Source: Mytilus edulis (taxonomy: Eukaryota; Mollusca; Bivalvia; Mytilida; Mytilidae). Taken from it: 64,000 bases of DNA. How positions within the stretch are numbered: position 1 is the stretch's first letter; every line of letters starts with the position of its first letter. A program made the position numbers and the translations under genes. This document shows positions 23,201 to 30,648 of this stretch, one piece after another. A model generated the notes under the pieces. That model saw nothing but the letters and a program-made list of their open reading frames with translations. It was not told the origin of the DNA and made no database searches. The DNA is taken from contig NC_092353.1 in the NCBI RefSeq assembly GCF_963676685.1, positions 6,228,207 through 6,292,206 of the forward strand, given 5' to 3'.

Positions 23201-25094
23201 AAAAATGTTAACCCCATTTTTAAAAATGTTAACCCCATTTTTAAAAATGTTAGACACAATATTTTAAAATGTTAAACACAATATATTAAAATAATATGCT
23301 TCACATCTGTTTCTATCACAATATCCACATTTTAAAAAACTTTTTCCTTCACATATCGGATCAAATTTTTCGACACACCTAAGAAAAATAAAGTGTTCAG
23401 TAAAACCATTTCAAGGTATCCCGAAAAAAAAGGAAATAAGCAACCTCAAATCTAAATCTGTTCGAGCAAAATACCATGTTTAGTGGCCAGGCAATATTCT
23501 TTTTCAGAATTTTTGTGAACAATTGCCAATGATTATGTTTTTTGGGTTTCCCTTTCCTTTTTTCCCTGCGGATTTGTTATGAGAATATTACACCAAATGC
23601 CAGCTTCCTTTAAAAAAAATTATTTATCAATCCTTAGTTCTGCCTGTTTTATCATCATGACATTTAGATGTGTAAGTTCTCTCGGTTTGATTTTTCTTGT
23701 TCATTTGACCAACAAAAAAAAAAGTTCCATTATCTTCTTTGCCACAAATGACAAGCTCTTTAGATTTACAAATAGAACTTGAATATCCATTAAACGCTGG
23801 CTTTTAAGCAACAAGTTATCGCTATAAAGGGAAGGTTGATTATTATTAATTTTGAAGTCTTCAACTTTAATTCGAAATCCTGTGTTGGTTATATCTGTAT
23901 GATTATCCTCTGTGTTTTAAAGCAAAATTATTTCATCTGGCAAGGAATATGAAAGAAAAAAATTATAATTTGTCTATATAATTTATTTTTTAACAAACAA
24001 AGGTTCCTTAAATTATTGATAATCCCTGAAATCATATTAGGGAATATGTAGAATAATTATTAAAATGTTCAGTGATTATGTAAAATCACTGGTCATTTTT
24101 AGGGATTATATATAATTACTAATGATTTCAGTGATTCTACACATTCCCTGAAAAATCAGGGATTCTACATAATCCCTGATTATACAAATTCACTGTAACA
24201 TATACATGTATAGCAATTTACTTTACAATTCACTTAAACACTGCAATAAAGTGTTAAGATTATTGAAACAATGCTTGGAAATTAATGAGGAATCCTAAAT
24301 TGTGCAAATATTGTATTTTGCCTACATAAAATTTATGCGGAGAAGAGAATGAAATTGAATTTTTGATGACTCTCAATGGTTATCTGTATAAAATGTATAT
24401 ATTTAGCTACAATACTATGAAACTACAACAAGTCTTTACTATTTTGTGTTGAAATAAGCTTAAAAAATCATATTGCCCAGTATTACCCAGTATTCCCCGT
24501 TTCAGGGAGTATTGCCCAGCCCGGAAAAACCCGGGATTTCCCGCCCAGTAAAACCCGGGCGGGTAATACTTTGCCAACCCTGGGTCACTGTTTCATGTCC
24601 TGCTGGTTAGAAAAGGGTCACTTTTTCATGCCCTGTGGTGAGAACATGTTTTTTTTTAACAAAGTATTTGAAATTGTCTAGAACAGAATCAATAATTTAA
24701 CTGTTTAAGATACAATGTACTCAGTAGAACGGGTCTAGAACAGCATCTATTCACACGGTCTAGAACAGGGTATACATTTTCTGAGCGTGTCTAGAACAAG
24801 GTATGTTTTTCGATGTTTTCTGGTTAGAACAGGGTATGATTATGCAAGTGCTGTCAGTACAGTTACACCCAAAAGTAACCTAGTGGCTGTGATTTTGCAG
24901 CTATTTTCAATGCAATGTCATTTGGAGAGTGATCACAACCTGCTACACGATTTGATATATGTTTGGACTAACACACTGTATCTAGAAAAATAAATAACCT
25001 GTCGTGCTCCAAGGTATTCCTCCCAAACGTACATTAGCCATGAGAAAGCTAAAACAGCCAAAAGTATGTTATTTTCGAGGATATCCATCGTCAT
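8287..25094 (-). CDS. ZMPSTE24: CAAX prenyl protease 1 homologue (ZMPSTE24/STE24), 10 exons
   Basis: Coding exons in transcript order: 25094-24999, 19054-18908, 17993-17907, 14261-14145, 13096-12944, 11725-11584, 11044-10914, 10135-9929, 9237-9097, 8505-8287. All introns are GT-AG and all joins keep frame, giving 479 aa (human about 475). The protein is a multi-pass ER/inner-nuclear-membrane zinc metalloprotease that trims prenylated CAAX proteins such as prelamin A. Visible hallmarks are [15 protein letters not shown] after the fifth hydrophobic stretch, [26 protein letters not shown] at residues 342-346 (zinc ligands and catalytic Glu), and [11 protein letters not shown] whose Glu near 421 is the third ligand. 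A Lys/Glu-rich stretch before HELGH is the usual variable loop. Start: ATG at 25094; a second ATG two codons on could serve instead. All catalytic residues are present, so it should be active. Confidence 0.93.
9553..9669. repeat. Short inverted-repeat (hairpin) element in ZMPSTE24 intron 8
   Basis: GTATTGTATTTTAATC at the left pairs with GATTAAAATACAATA at the right, and the inner parts (GACAGCATC and GATGCTGT) also pair. The result is an imperfect hairpin of about 117 bp lying between the exons at 9237 and 9929. Likely a MITE remnant. Confidence 0.5.
12211..12816. mobile_element. Inverted-repeat element in ZMPSTE24 intron 5
   Basis: The left end AGAGTGGGGTGCTCATTTTC and the inverse of the right end AGTGTTGGGCGCTCATATTT match over about 23 bp with several differences. 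The 600-bp interior shows no coding frame. It resembles an old non-autonomous DNA element. Confidence 0.45.
14635..16351. repeat. 46-bp satellite array, about 37 units
   Basis: Nearly identical 46-bp units lie head to tail (ACCATGATCATC, then AGG or GGG, CCCAGATAAGCC and TACCCTTAACAAACAATAC). Each contains the palindrome ATGATCAT. The main variable site is CAGG versus CGGG, arranged in blocks. Two further units follow at 17584-17666 after an inserted element. The array lies in intron 3 of ZMPSTE24 (14262-17906). No spacer sequences are present, so it is not a CRISPR array. Confidence 0.95.
16352..17583. mobile_element. hAT-like non-autonomous element inserted in the satellite
   Basis: Starts CAGTGTTCCAGCTAGG and ends with its exact complement CCTAGCTGGAACACTG, a 16-bp terminal inverted repeat. 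The satellite continues on both sides; ATCAG is present at both junctions and may be part of the target duplication. Sub-terminal parts are rich in GGGCGC and CCCTTTT on both sides. No transposase frame is visible. The same right end occurs at 20488-20503 behind a hAT transposase remnant, which suggests the family. Confidence 0.7.
17584..17666. repeat. Remaining 46-bp satellite units
   Basis: About 1.8 units of the same satellite as 14635-16351, cut off from the main array by the element at 16352-17583. Confidence 0.9.
18241..18585 (+). repeat. Dispersed repeat, CTGTCCCAGGTTAGG...CATACCACATCTTC family
   Basis: Marked by AGGTTAGGGTGAAGG, CCTGTCCTAAGTCTGGAACC and a final CATACAACATCTTCTT. A fuller copy is at 43760-44140; partial copies are at 46430-46540, 54480-54720, 61735-61855 and 14325-14375. 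Lies in ZMPSTE24 intron 2. Open frames on either strand here are not conserved between copies. Confidence 0.55.
18578..18800 (+). repeat. Dispersed repeat shared with the actin intron
   Basis: Starts GAGACAATGTATGGTTATTC and contains CTCTACGGAAACACATTGTC and CATAAACAAGGTGATATA. A close copy lies at about 58803-59065 in the same orientation, inside the intron of the actin gene. Non-coding. Confidence 0.65.
19408..19817 (+). repeat. Tandem duplication, second copy interrupted
   Basis: A roughly 135-bp segment (19408-19541) is repeated at 19576-19817; both share CCGAT.ACGGAG, CGAAAGTC and GAGATGCTTGTTGAATT. The second copy is lengthened by the palindromic element at 19634-19738. Confidence 0.65.
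19634..19738. mobile_element. 105-bp palindromic (foldback) element with 8-bp target duplication
   Basis: Nearly the whole element is two inverted arms of about 52 bp, starting CACAGGCACTTGTTTCTAT and meeting at a short centre. It is flanked on each side by ATTGAAAT (19626-19633 and 19739-19746). The uninterrupted copy of the host repeat at 19408-19541 shows a single related site there (AATTGAAGTCCG), which confirms an insertion. The 8-bp duplication fits hAT-type insertion. Confidence 0.75.
19981..20175 (+). pseudogene. hAT transposase C-terminal dimerisation domain, relic
   Basis: One frame reads [12 protein letters not shown], an in-frame TGA at 20026, then [20 protein letters not shown] and a following RANL, ending at a TGA at 20173. 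This matches the conserved C-terminal (hATC) pattern in which a Ser/Ala-rich turn precedes an ERVFS-like motif and an R.NL segment. A terminal repeat CCTAGCTGGAACACTG follows at 20488-20503, the same as that of the element at 16352-17583. The rest of the transposase is missing or unrecognisable. Confidence 0.7.
20488..20503. repeat. Right terminal inverted repeat of the hAT relic
   Basis: CCTAGCTGGAACACTG, identical to the right end of the element at 16352-17583, located about 310 bp after the relic transposase frame. The matching left end was not found nearby. Confidence 0.65.
20874..22370. mobile_element. 1.5-kb inverted-repeat element inside the CTAGAACAG repeat
   Basis: Ends are inverted repeats of about 50 bp: the left starts CAGTCAGGGGACTTACT and the right is its complement AGTAAGTCCCCTGACTG, with few mismatches. 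TTTCA flanks both sides and could be a 5-bp target duplication. The ends also contain a small palindrome, AAGTGATTTTTAAATCACTT. The interior includes part of another dispersed repeat (about 21690-21800) and no transposase. Confidence 0.6.
22374..24582. mobile_element. 2.2-kb element with CAGGGTTGGCAAA ends
   Basis: Left end CAGGGTTGGCAAA and right end TTTGCCAACCCTG are exact inverses. Both ends are followed inward by GC-rich CCCGGGTTTT and GGGTAATACTGGGC repeats. The CAGGG start suggests hAT, but no clean 8-bp duplication is seen. Another inverted-repeat element (22892-24206) occupies most of its interior. Non-coding. Confidence 0.6.
22892..24206. mobile_element. 1.3-kb inverted-repeat element nested in the previous one
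   Basis: The outer 50 bp on each side are near-perfect inverted repeats beginning TGTATATGTTACAGTGAATT. Sub-terminal parts repeat a GGGATTATGTAGAATCACTG-like motif several times in both orientations, and TTAACCCCATTTTTAAAAAT runs occur near 23190-23240. TA dinucleotides flank a possible TGTTACAG terminus. No transposase was found. Confidence 0.6.
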
Positions 25095-25179
25095 TGTTAA
25101 AAACCGGAAGTGTGCTTAGCTTGCCGGTGTAAAATCTTAGTCGGTACCGGAACAACGTGATTTTCCGGTTGAATACTAT

Positions 25180-25272
25180 TTGTGTGAGTTCGTGGTCTAG
25201 TGGTTAAGACCGATGGCTTCAGCTGAAAGTCCCGAGTTCGATCCTTACTCGGGATGCTAAAAATGACAGTAC
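25180..25272 (+). repeat. tRNA-derived SINE, 5' part (head)
   Basis: Contains a pol III A-box-like TGGTCTAGTGG and a B-box-like GAGTTCGATCC at tRNA spacing, with a good D-stem (GGTC/GACC). The acceptor arms do not pair and the anticodon loop is poor, so it is a SINE head and not a working tRNA. Its continuation is at 30649, after the LTR element inserted at GTAC. Confidence 0.65.
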
Positions 25273-25538
25273 TGTAATGATTTTATAGGGTTATGTATAT
25301 GCAATATATTACCTATAATATCACAATCCTATGCTTGAGTCATTAGTCGTCTAATAGGCCGCTCATCAATGTAGGGACGTCCGATCTGGATAACAACTAG
25401 GGTAATGACTGCCAAATATACCATGGGGAAACCCGGAATTCCATGATATGACGTAGTAGTCTTCCGAATGTACATATGTAATATTAAACCCAAGTATGTG
25501 TAGTTCCGAGTAAACTGGTGTTGTCCATATTCATTACA
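25273..25538 (-). repeat. 3' LTR of the Gag-only element
   Basis: 266 bp, identical to 30383-30648 except for one base. Because the element is on the minus strand this is the downstream LTR; it points toward the ZMPSTE24 start about 180 bp away. Confidence 0.93.
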
Positions 25539-25552
25539 TTCCTCCCTCTTTC
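25539..25552 (-). promoter_or_regulatory. Polypurine tract
   Basis: On the minus strand GAAAGAGGGAGGAA immediately precedes the 3' LTR, the expected plus-strand priming site for LTR retrotransposon DNA synthesis. A near copy, GAAGAGGGAGGAA, is present inside the element at about 26093-26105. Confidence 0.8.
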
Positions 25553-26630
25553 ATAGAAATGAACCCGTTCTGTAGAACGAAGTCATGGCACTTTCTTTTA
25601 TATACCAGGACTAATTTGTATGAACTGTTTATAGTTTAAGTGCGAATAAATACATCCTTTAACTGAAATTCACTATAGTCAGTAAAGTTGTAGTGGATAC
25701 ATGTAAATATTTTCTCCAATGTCATGCAATATAACGCTATATATAATCCTTAATTTGAAACCACTAGTCAGTAAAGTTGTAGTTGATACATGTAGATGAA
25801 TTCTCAAATGTGATGCCGTATACATAACGCTTTAATAATTGAATTTCAGCCAACATTTTTCTTCTGTACACACATATATATATAAAACAATCTCTGTATA
25901 CAAAATTGATTATGAAGATTATGAAATATAATGTTTTGTCAATTTTCACCACGGCATCTTGTGGTTGCTGAACAAGTTCGTCTATCTGGAGGATAACATG
26001 TATTTGGAAGTAGAATTATCTAAAGAATACATGATGCATGTCTCTTAAAACGTAAATGCAAAATATGACTTTGAAATAAATATCCTTTCCACTTCCTCCC
26101 TCTTCAATAACAATAACGGTTCTACTCCAAAAACATAAGTTGGGTACGCTTACATGAATACAACTACAATTTCGTTGGGATTAAATAGTTCACTTCGTCG
26201 TTGTTAAGATCCTACCAGTAGAAATCTTGGAAGATAGGATATAAGAAAGAGCCACATAAATGATTAATATGAATAAAATGATCGCCGGCATAAACCATGG
26301 TAAAGCTTAAATTAGTTAAACTTCCATGGATACATCACTTTGAAAGGAATATTTGGATGGATTAATTGTCTTTTGCTCATTCAAGTCCAGTGACGAATAT
26401 CTAAAGAAATTAATTTCATAAACTTATATATATATACATTGTAATTATATATCTCAAATATTAATTCAAATAAATTATACGCTAGTATTCAGAACCAACA
26501 CTAGCACACGTATGCATGGCAGTAACTATATATAGCATTCCATATAAATGTAATTCTGATATAATTAATACAGTTACTATATACATCTATTTTAAATCAA
26601 ATTAAAAACATAAAAACACAACTCAAGAAA
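25553..26630 (-). other. Non-coding 3' region of the Gag-only element
   Basis: About 1.1 kb between the gag stop and the polypurine tract, where pol would normally lie. It contains a duplicated segment of about 60-90 bp (AGTCAGTAAAGTTGTAGT at about 25677 and 25768) and a second polypurine tract near 26093. No open frame of note. Confidence 0.7.
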
Positions 26631-29189
26631 CTAATGATTGGCAACAGTATCTCCATCTTCGGTTGCAGCAATACCAAATGGTGTGCCCGTCACCAAACAT
26701 TCAGTCTGAACATCATTTTTGTCAAGGTTCAAGTTCCAATCCGATCTCCCCAATGTTTTACTATGGAATCTTTTAGCCTTCGGTCTCTTCCATCTAAGTT
26801 TCACGTCTTTATCCCAACTCCTTGTCTTTGGTAACACTCTCATATCTACGAGTTCGTCCTTTCTTTTAATTGTGCTCATCATATTCCTTTTACTTGTATC
26901 ACTTTCTTTTTTGTCGGTGATTAACTTGTGCTTTATCTTTTTAATCTGTTGTTCCTTTTTTATTTTCTTGTATTTGGACGTTTTAGTCTTTACGTAAGCT
27001 TTCTTTTCTGTATCTTTCAAACTATCTCGGCCTATATTGTTGTTGTCGTATGCTCTTGTACATCTCTTTGCTTCCTGAAGTTTTTCTGTACGTATTTTTC
27101 CTTTTAATTGTGTTCCTTCAAGAAAACCAGGATCAATATGTTCATCTTCTGCTTTGTCTGTATTGCGATGGTTGATAGCTGTCTGTGTAAAATGCATGCT
27201 CCATTTATATATTTGATCAAAGTGTATTGGAGTTTGTTGATAATCTGTTGTTTGTGTACTCTGATCTTTCACCTCTTTTCTTTTTGTAAGACCGGATTCT
27301 TTTCCTGAAGATAGTTCATCAGTTTGTGTCCCTTGTTCTGTCTTCATAATTTGTCTTTTGACGCAGTTACTCTGAGTATCTTGAAGACTTTTCCCCTCTT
27401 TATTACTAGCTCGTTCCCTTTCCTCTCTTTCATCATGATAATGGATCTCCATATTGCCATGTGATGTCATCCAGTAACGATGTTGTTTGTCCTTAAGTTC
27501 AAGTGTCAACAGGTTATCTTTGCAGTATACAGAACATGCAGAATTTGGAGTAAGGCGGTCAATGGTGTTGCTAAGCAACTCTAGTTCTGACTGACTTAAC
27601 TGTTTTTGGTCTGAATACCTGTTAATGAACTGTTTTTGGTCTTTATTTTCTCCTTTCTCGTGTTTGGTTTGAGTTTGCCTGACCTGGTCGTATGTTAGTA
27701 TACCCTGTGAATCTTCATTTACATTTATGTTTTCCTCTAAAATATATTCCTGTCTGCTTGTTGACCTCTTTTTATCTAAGTTGTTATTTTCTTTGACCAT
27801 TGATTGAACAAGTAGATGGAGTTTGTGTCGAGTTATTAACCTTGATGTTTCTTTTGGTTTACCTGCATTGACTTTACTTGGATTTATTTTCTTATCACAA
27901 TCACGTATGTGTTCGTTGAAACAGTAGGAATTGGTAGGTATTTTCCGCCCGTTTCCATCGTCTTCAGATATTGTATCTGGTTTGTAGTTGGGACTTGGAC
28001 TTTCCTCTCTTTGTCTTATATCATCATCTTCACCTAACCAATCTGTTTCGTCCTTTGGACTAAGACTTTCCTCTGTCTGTTTTCTATTATCATCATCACC
28101 TAACCAATCTGTTTCGTACTTTGGACTAAGACTTTCCTCTGTCTGTTTTGTATTATCAATTTCACCTAACCAATCTGTTTCGTACTTTGGACTAAGACTT
28201 TCCTCTGTCTGTTTTGTATTATCATCTTCACCTAACCAATTTGTTTCGTACTTTGGACTAAGACTTTCCATTGTGTAAACTGCATCTTCCTTCACAACTA
28301 TGGAATTGCATGGTGTTGTAAAGTATTCTATTAAAGGGTTTGATGTTTTCTCGATTGTCTCTCCTGTTTGAGCGGCAGCCGTTTGTTCTGTTCTTTGTTC
28401 TAATATAACGGACCTGTGATCTTCCGTCTCTATTATCTTAAAGTTGGTATCAGCTCCTTTATTTTTCTTTGCCTCATTCCATTCCACTTCACTCAAATGT
28501 TTAGATGGGGTATACCATTCTGGTTCATCGTTGATATCTGTTCTAGTTGTTTCTCCGGAACCAACATTTTCGTCTGTTTCTTTTCTTCTCACAATTTGAT
28601 CATGGTCTCCGGTCTTTTCAATCTTGAAATTAATATCATCTATTCTTTTCTTTGTTTTAGGTTCCCATAAACTTTTCAGCTTTAAATATCCCTCAATTGT
28701 AACTTTACTTAATGTACAGAGATAGCGTTTTGCTTCGTATACTGAACCTTCGGCAACAGCTTTTACCAGTTCTTTCCCTTCTTCATCACAACAAGCATTA
28801 GTAAGGTATTTTATAATCAGATGTTCTTTCACATTTTCTGATTCATTTTGAAATGCCCCTTCTACCAATTCTTCGATCCTGTCTGTAAATTCGTCCAATA
28901 ACTCATCTGGATATGGGCAGACATTCTCTAAACTTTCCATAATGAGTAAGGGGTAGCCAACTGAATCAAATCGATCGTTAAAGAGTTTGCATATGGTTTC
29001 GTATTCTGCTTGTACTGGATATGACCTGTTCTCATAGAATTTCAGTGCTTTTCCAGTAATTCTCGATACCAAGGTTTGTAATTTTTGTTCACTATTCCAC
29101 CCTTTCACAAAAGCTGTGGAATCTATATCGGCTTTCAGCAGGAACCATCCGAGCGGCGCTGTTCCGTCAAACTTATTAGAGTTACTCAT
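26631..29189 (-). CDS. Gag-like polyprotein of a non-autonomous LTR element, 852 aa
   Basis: Single uninterrupted ORF. Residues about 6-165 show the Ty3-type retrotransposon capsid pattern: FDGTAPLGWFL, W.SEQKLQTLVSRITGKAL and an ETICKLFNDRF helix. After this the protein is mostly charged and disordered. A first internal repeat (NFKI..T.DH, about 186-214 and 248-278) is followed by five 22-residue repeats at about 308-400 (ESLSPKYETDWLG core). Four TQT/VQT motifs lie at about 506-508, 621-623, 645-647 and 828-829. The C-terminus is Lys/Arg-rich (730-765 and 799-810). No CCHC zinc knuckle, protease or polymerase is visible. The role inferred is particle formation and RNA packaging, with the basic tail replacing a zinc knuckle. 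Confidence 0.85.
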   Translation of the reverse strand: MSNSNKFDGTAPLGWFLLKADIDSTAFVKGWNSEQKLQTLVSRITGKALKFYENRSYPVQAEYETICKLFNDRFDSVGYPLLIMESLENVCPYPDELLDEFTDRIEELVEGAFQNESENVKEHLIIKYLTNACCDEEGKELVKAVAEGSVYEAKRYLCTLSKVTIEGYLKLKSLWEPKTKKRIDDINFKIEKTGDHDQIVRRKETDENVGSGETTRTDINDEPEWYTPSKHLSEVEWNEAKKNKGADTNFKIIETEDHRSVILEQRTEQTAAAQTGETIEKTSNPLIEYFTTPCNSIVVKEDAVYTMESLSPKYETNWLGEDDNTKQTEESLSPKYETDWLGEIDNTKQTEESLSPKYETDWLGDDDNRKQTEESLSPKDETDWLGEDDDIRQREESPSPNYKPDTISEDDGNGRKIPTNSYCFNEHIRDCDKKINPSKVNAGKPKETSRLITRHKLHLLVQSMVKENNNLDKKRSTSRQEYILEENINVNEDSQGILTYDQVRQTQTKHEKGENKDQKQFINRYSDQKQLSQSELELLSNTIDRLTPNSACSVYCKDNLLTLELKDKQHRYWMTSHGNMEIHYHDEREERERASNKEGKSLQDTQSNCVKRQIMKTEQGTQTDELSSGKESGLTKRKEVKDQSTQTTDYQQTPIHFDQIYKWSMHFTQTAINHRNTDKAEDEHIDPGFLEGTQLKGKIRTEKLQEAKRCTRAYDNNNIGRDSLKDTEKKAYVKTKTSKYKKIKKEQQIKKIKHKLITDKKESDTSKRNMMSTIKRKDELVDMRVLPKTRSWDKDVKLRWKRPKAKRFHSKTLGRSDWNLNLDKNDVQTECLVTGTPFGIAATEDGDTVANH

Positions 29190-30363
29190 ATTTTGAGTTG
29201 AGTTGTGATTTACTAACTACGATTACAATAAAAGCTTAAAAAAACGAAAATTACAAGTAATTACACACAAAATATATACAATACAAATTGTGTAACACTG
29301 CAATATAAAAAAACACTACACCCACAAACAAGATTTAAAAACAAAATCACAAACACCTGTACATACAATCACAATTTTAGAAAAATTGGTATACTGATTG
29401 CATTCTGATTTGCCAATGAAAACAAAAATATAGCAAAAAAAAAAACAATCTGAAAACACCTATGACATCAGAGGATCTGACGCGCAAAGCTGCTTCGGGA
29501 ATTAAATAATTTAAATAACCCTGTTTATATCAGCATATAAGTCAAGGGACCTAAATATTCAAAACTTTCACATATGCATACATGTAAATAAACATATAAT
29601 TTGCACAAGAAAATATGTTAATATTTCTTTTTCTTTTTAATATCAAATATACAAATTCGTAAACTCAGGAAAAAAAAACTATTTAAACACAGGCATGAAA
29701 TTGTAAACAATGACGTATGTATACACAATTCACAACAAATAGTAGTACAGTACAAGTTTTATTATCAACACATTCTTGAGTGAACACTTTTCAGACGGTA
29801 AAACCGACAAGACAATTAAACAAAATGAAAAAAAAAAAATTTGATAACAACTATGACATTAGAAGATCTGACGCACACAGTTGTATCAATAATTTATGAA
29901 AAACAAAAGAAAAACATATAAATGAAATCTGACATCAGAAGATCTGACGCTCAACGGAATATCAATGAATAAAAAAAGAAATGTGTTGATTTGTATTAAT
30001 ATAAATAAACAAAACCTGAAATAAACCAAATAGATACTCAATAATATCCACTAGTAGTTTGTTTTATAAGGTTATTTTGTCTTATTCTCTAGGTGTATGT
30101 AAATCTGTGTATTTTATAACTGTGTTACAAAAAGGGGGATGGGAATTTTATCACATGGAAAGTCTGATAATCACAATATAAATATGAAACGAATATTTCA
30201 CTCGCGCAAATGCCAATAGTACTGATAAATCAGCGCGCCATGAAATAATACAATCGCGGGAGAGAAGAAACAAAGATTTTTCTCTCGCGAAAACAAAGAA
30301 AAAAAATGAAATTCGGCGGGAATAAATGTCACCGATAAACCGCATTGGAAATCAGTGGAATCG
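29190..30363 (-). other. Leader of the Gag-only element with three copies of a 20-bp motif
   Basis: Untranslated region between primer site and gag ORF. A motif close to GACATCAGAAGATCTGACGC occurs at about 29463, 29856 and 29932, with at most a few differences. Being in the leader of a packaged RNA it could be part of a packaging or dimerisation signal. Otherwise AT-rich with no reading frame. Confidence 0.6.
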
Positions 30364-30381
30364 TGCCGACTTCTGACACCA
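30364..30381 (-). promoter_or_regulatory. tRNA-Leu type primer binding site
   Basis: One base inside the 5' LTR the minus strand reads TGGTGTCAGAAGT, complementary to the 3' end of animal tRNA-Leu (ending ACTTCTGACACCA). The match continues with GG after one mismatch. This fixes the orientation of the element. Confidence 0.85.
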
Positions 30382-30382
30382 C

Positions 30383-30648
30383 TGTAATGATTTTATAGGG
30401 TTATGTATATGCAATATATTACCTATAATATCACAATCCTATGCTTGAGTCATTAGTCGTCTAATAGGCCGCTCATCAATGTAGGGACGTCCGATCTGGA
30501 TAACAACTAGGGTAATGACTGCCAAATATACCATGGCGAAACCCGGAATTCCATGATATGACGTAGTAGTCTTCCGAATGTACATATGTAATATTAAACC
30601 CAAGTATGTGTAGTTCCGAGTAAACTGGTGTTGTCCATATTCATTACA
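30383..30648 (-). repeat. 5' LTR of the Gag-only element
   Basis: 266 bp, TG...CA ends within 8-bp inverted termini TGTAATGA/TCATTACA. Likely holds the promoter of the element; no convincing TATA box could be fixed by eye. Confidence 0.92.

Larger units (their letters stand above)
20785..24960 (+). repeat. CTAGAACAG-rich repeat interrupted by nested elements
   Basis: The pieces 20785-20873 and about 24590-24960 resemble consecutive parts of the uninterrupted repeat at 31225-31600. Shared marks are TTTTAGTGGTATGAGTGTG, TGTCCTGCTGGTTAGAA, AACAAAGTATTTG and several TCTAGAACAGGGTATG motifs. Everything between is inserted DNA (20874-22370 and 22374-24582). Confidence 0.55.
25273..30648 (-). mobile_element. 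Complete Gag-only LTR retrotransposon (non-autonomous Ty3-like)
   Basis: Two 266-bp direct repeats with TGTAATGA...TCATTACA ends flank the element; GTAC is duplicated outside (25269-25272 and 30649-30652). Read on the minus strand the order is 5' LTR (30383-30648), primer site for tRNA-Leu, a 1.2-kb leader, one 852-codon Gag-like ORF, about 1.1 kb of non-coding DNA, polypurine tract, 3' LTR (25273-25538). The LTRs differ at one base (GGGGAA against GGCGAA), so insertion is recent. No protease, reverse transcriptase, RNase H or integrase frame exists, so mobility would depend on another element's enzymes. Confidence 0.92.

Noticed and set aside
24787-24993. 68-codon plus-strand frame next to ZMPSTE24 exon 1
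   Set aside because: Part of the CTAGAACAG repeat, with no similarity between copies at protein level.
25184-25257. Functional tRNA gene
   Set aside because: A and B boxes are present, but the acceptor ends do not pair and the anticodon loop is abnormal; the sequence continues as a SINE on the far side of the LTR element.
25553-26630. Possible hidden pol gene of the LTR element
   Set aside because: No frame longer than a few dozen codons and no DTG, YxDD or DDE motif seen in any frame on the minus strand.
27988-28278. Open frame on the plus strand with internal repeats
   Set aside because: It is the antisense shadow of the 22-residue repeats of the Gag-like ORF.
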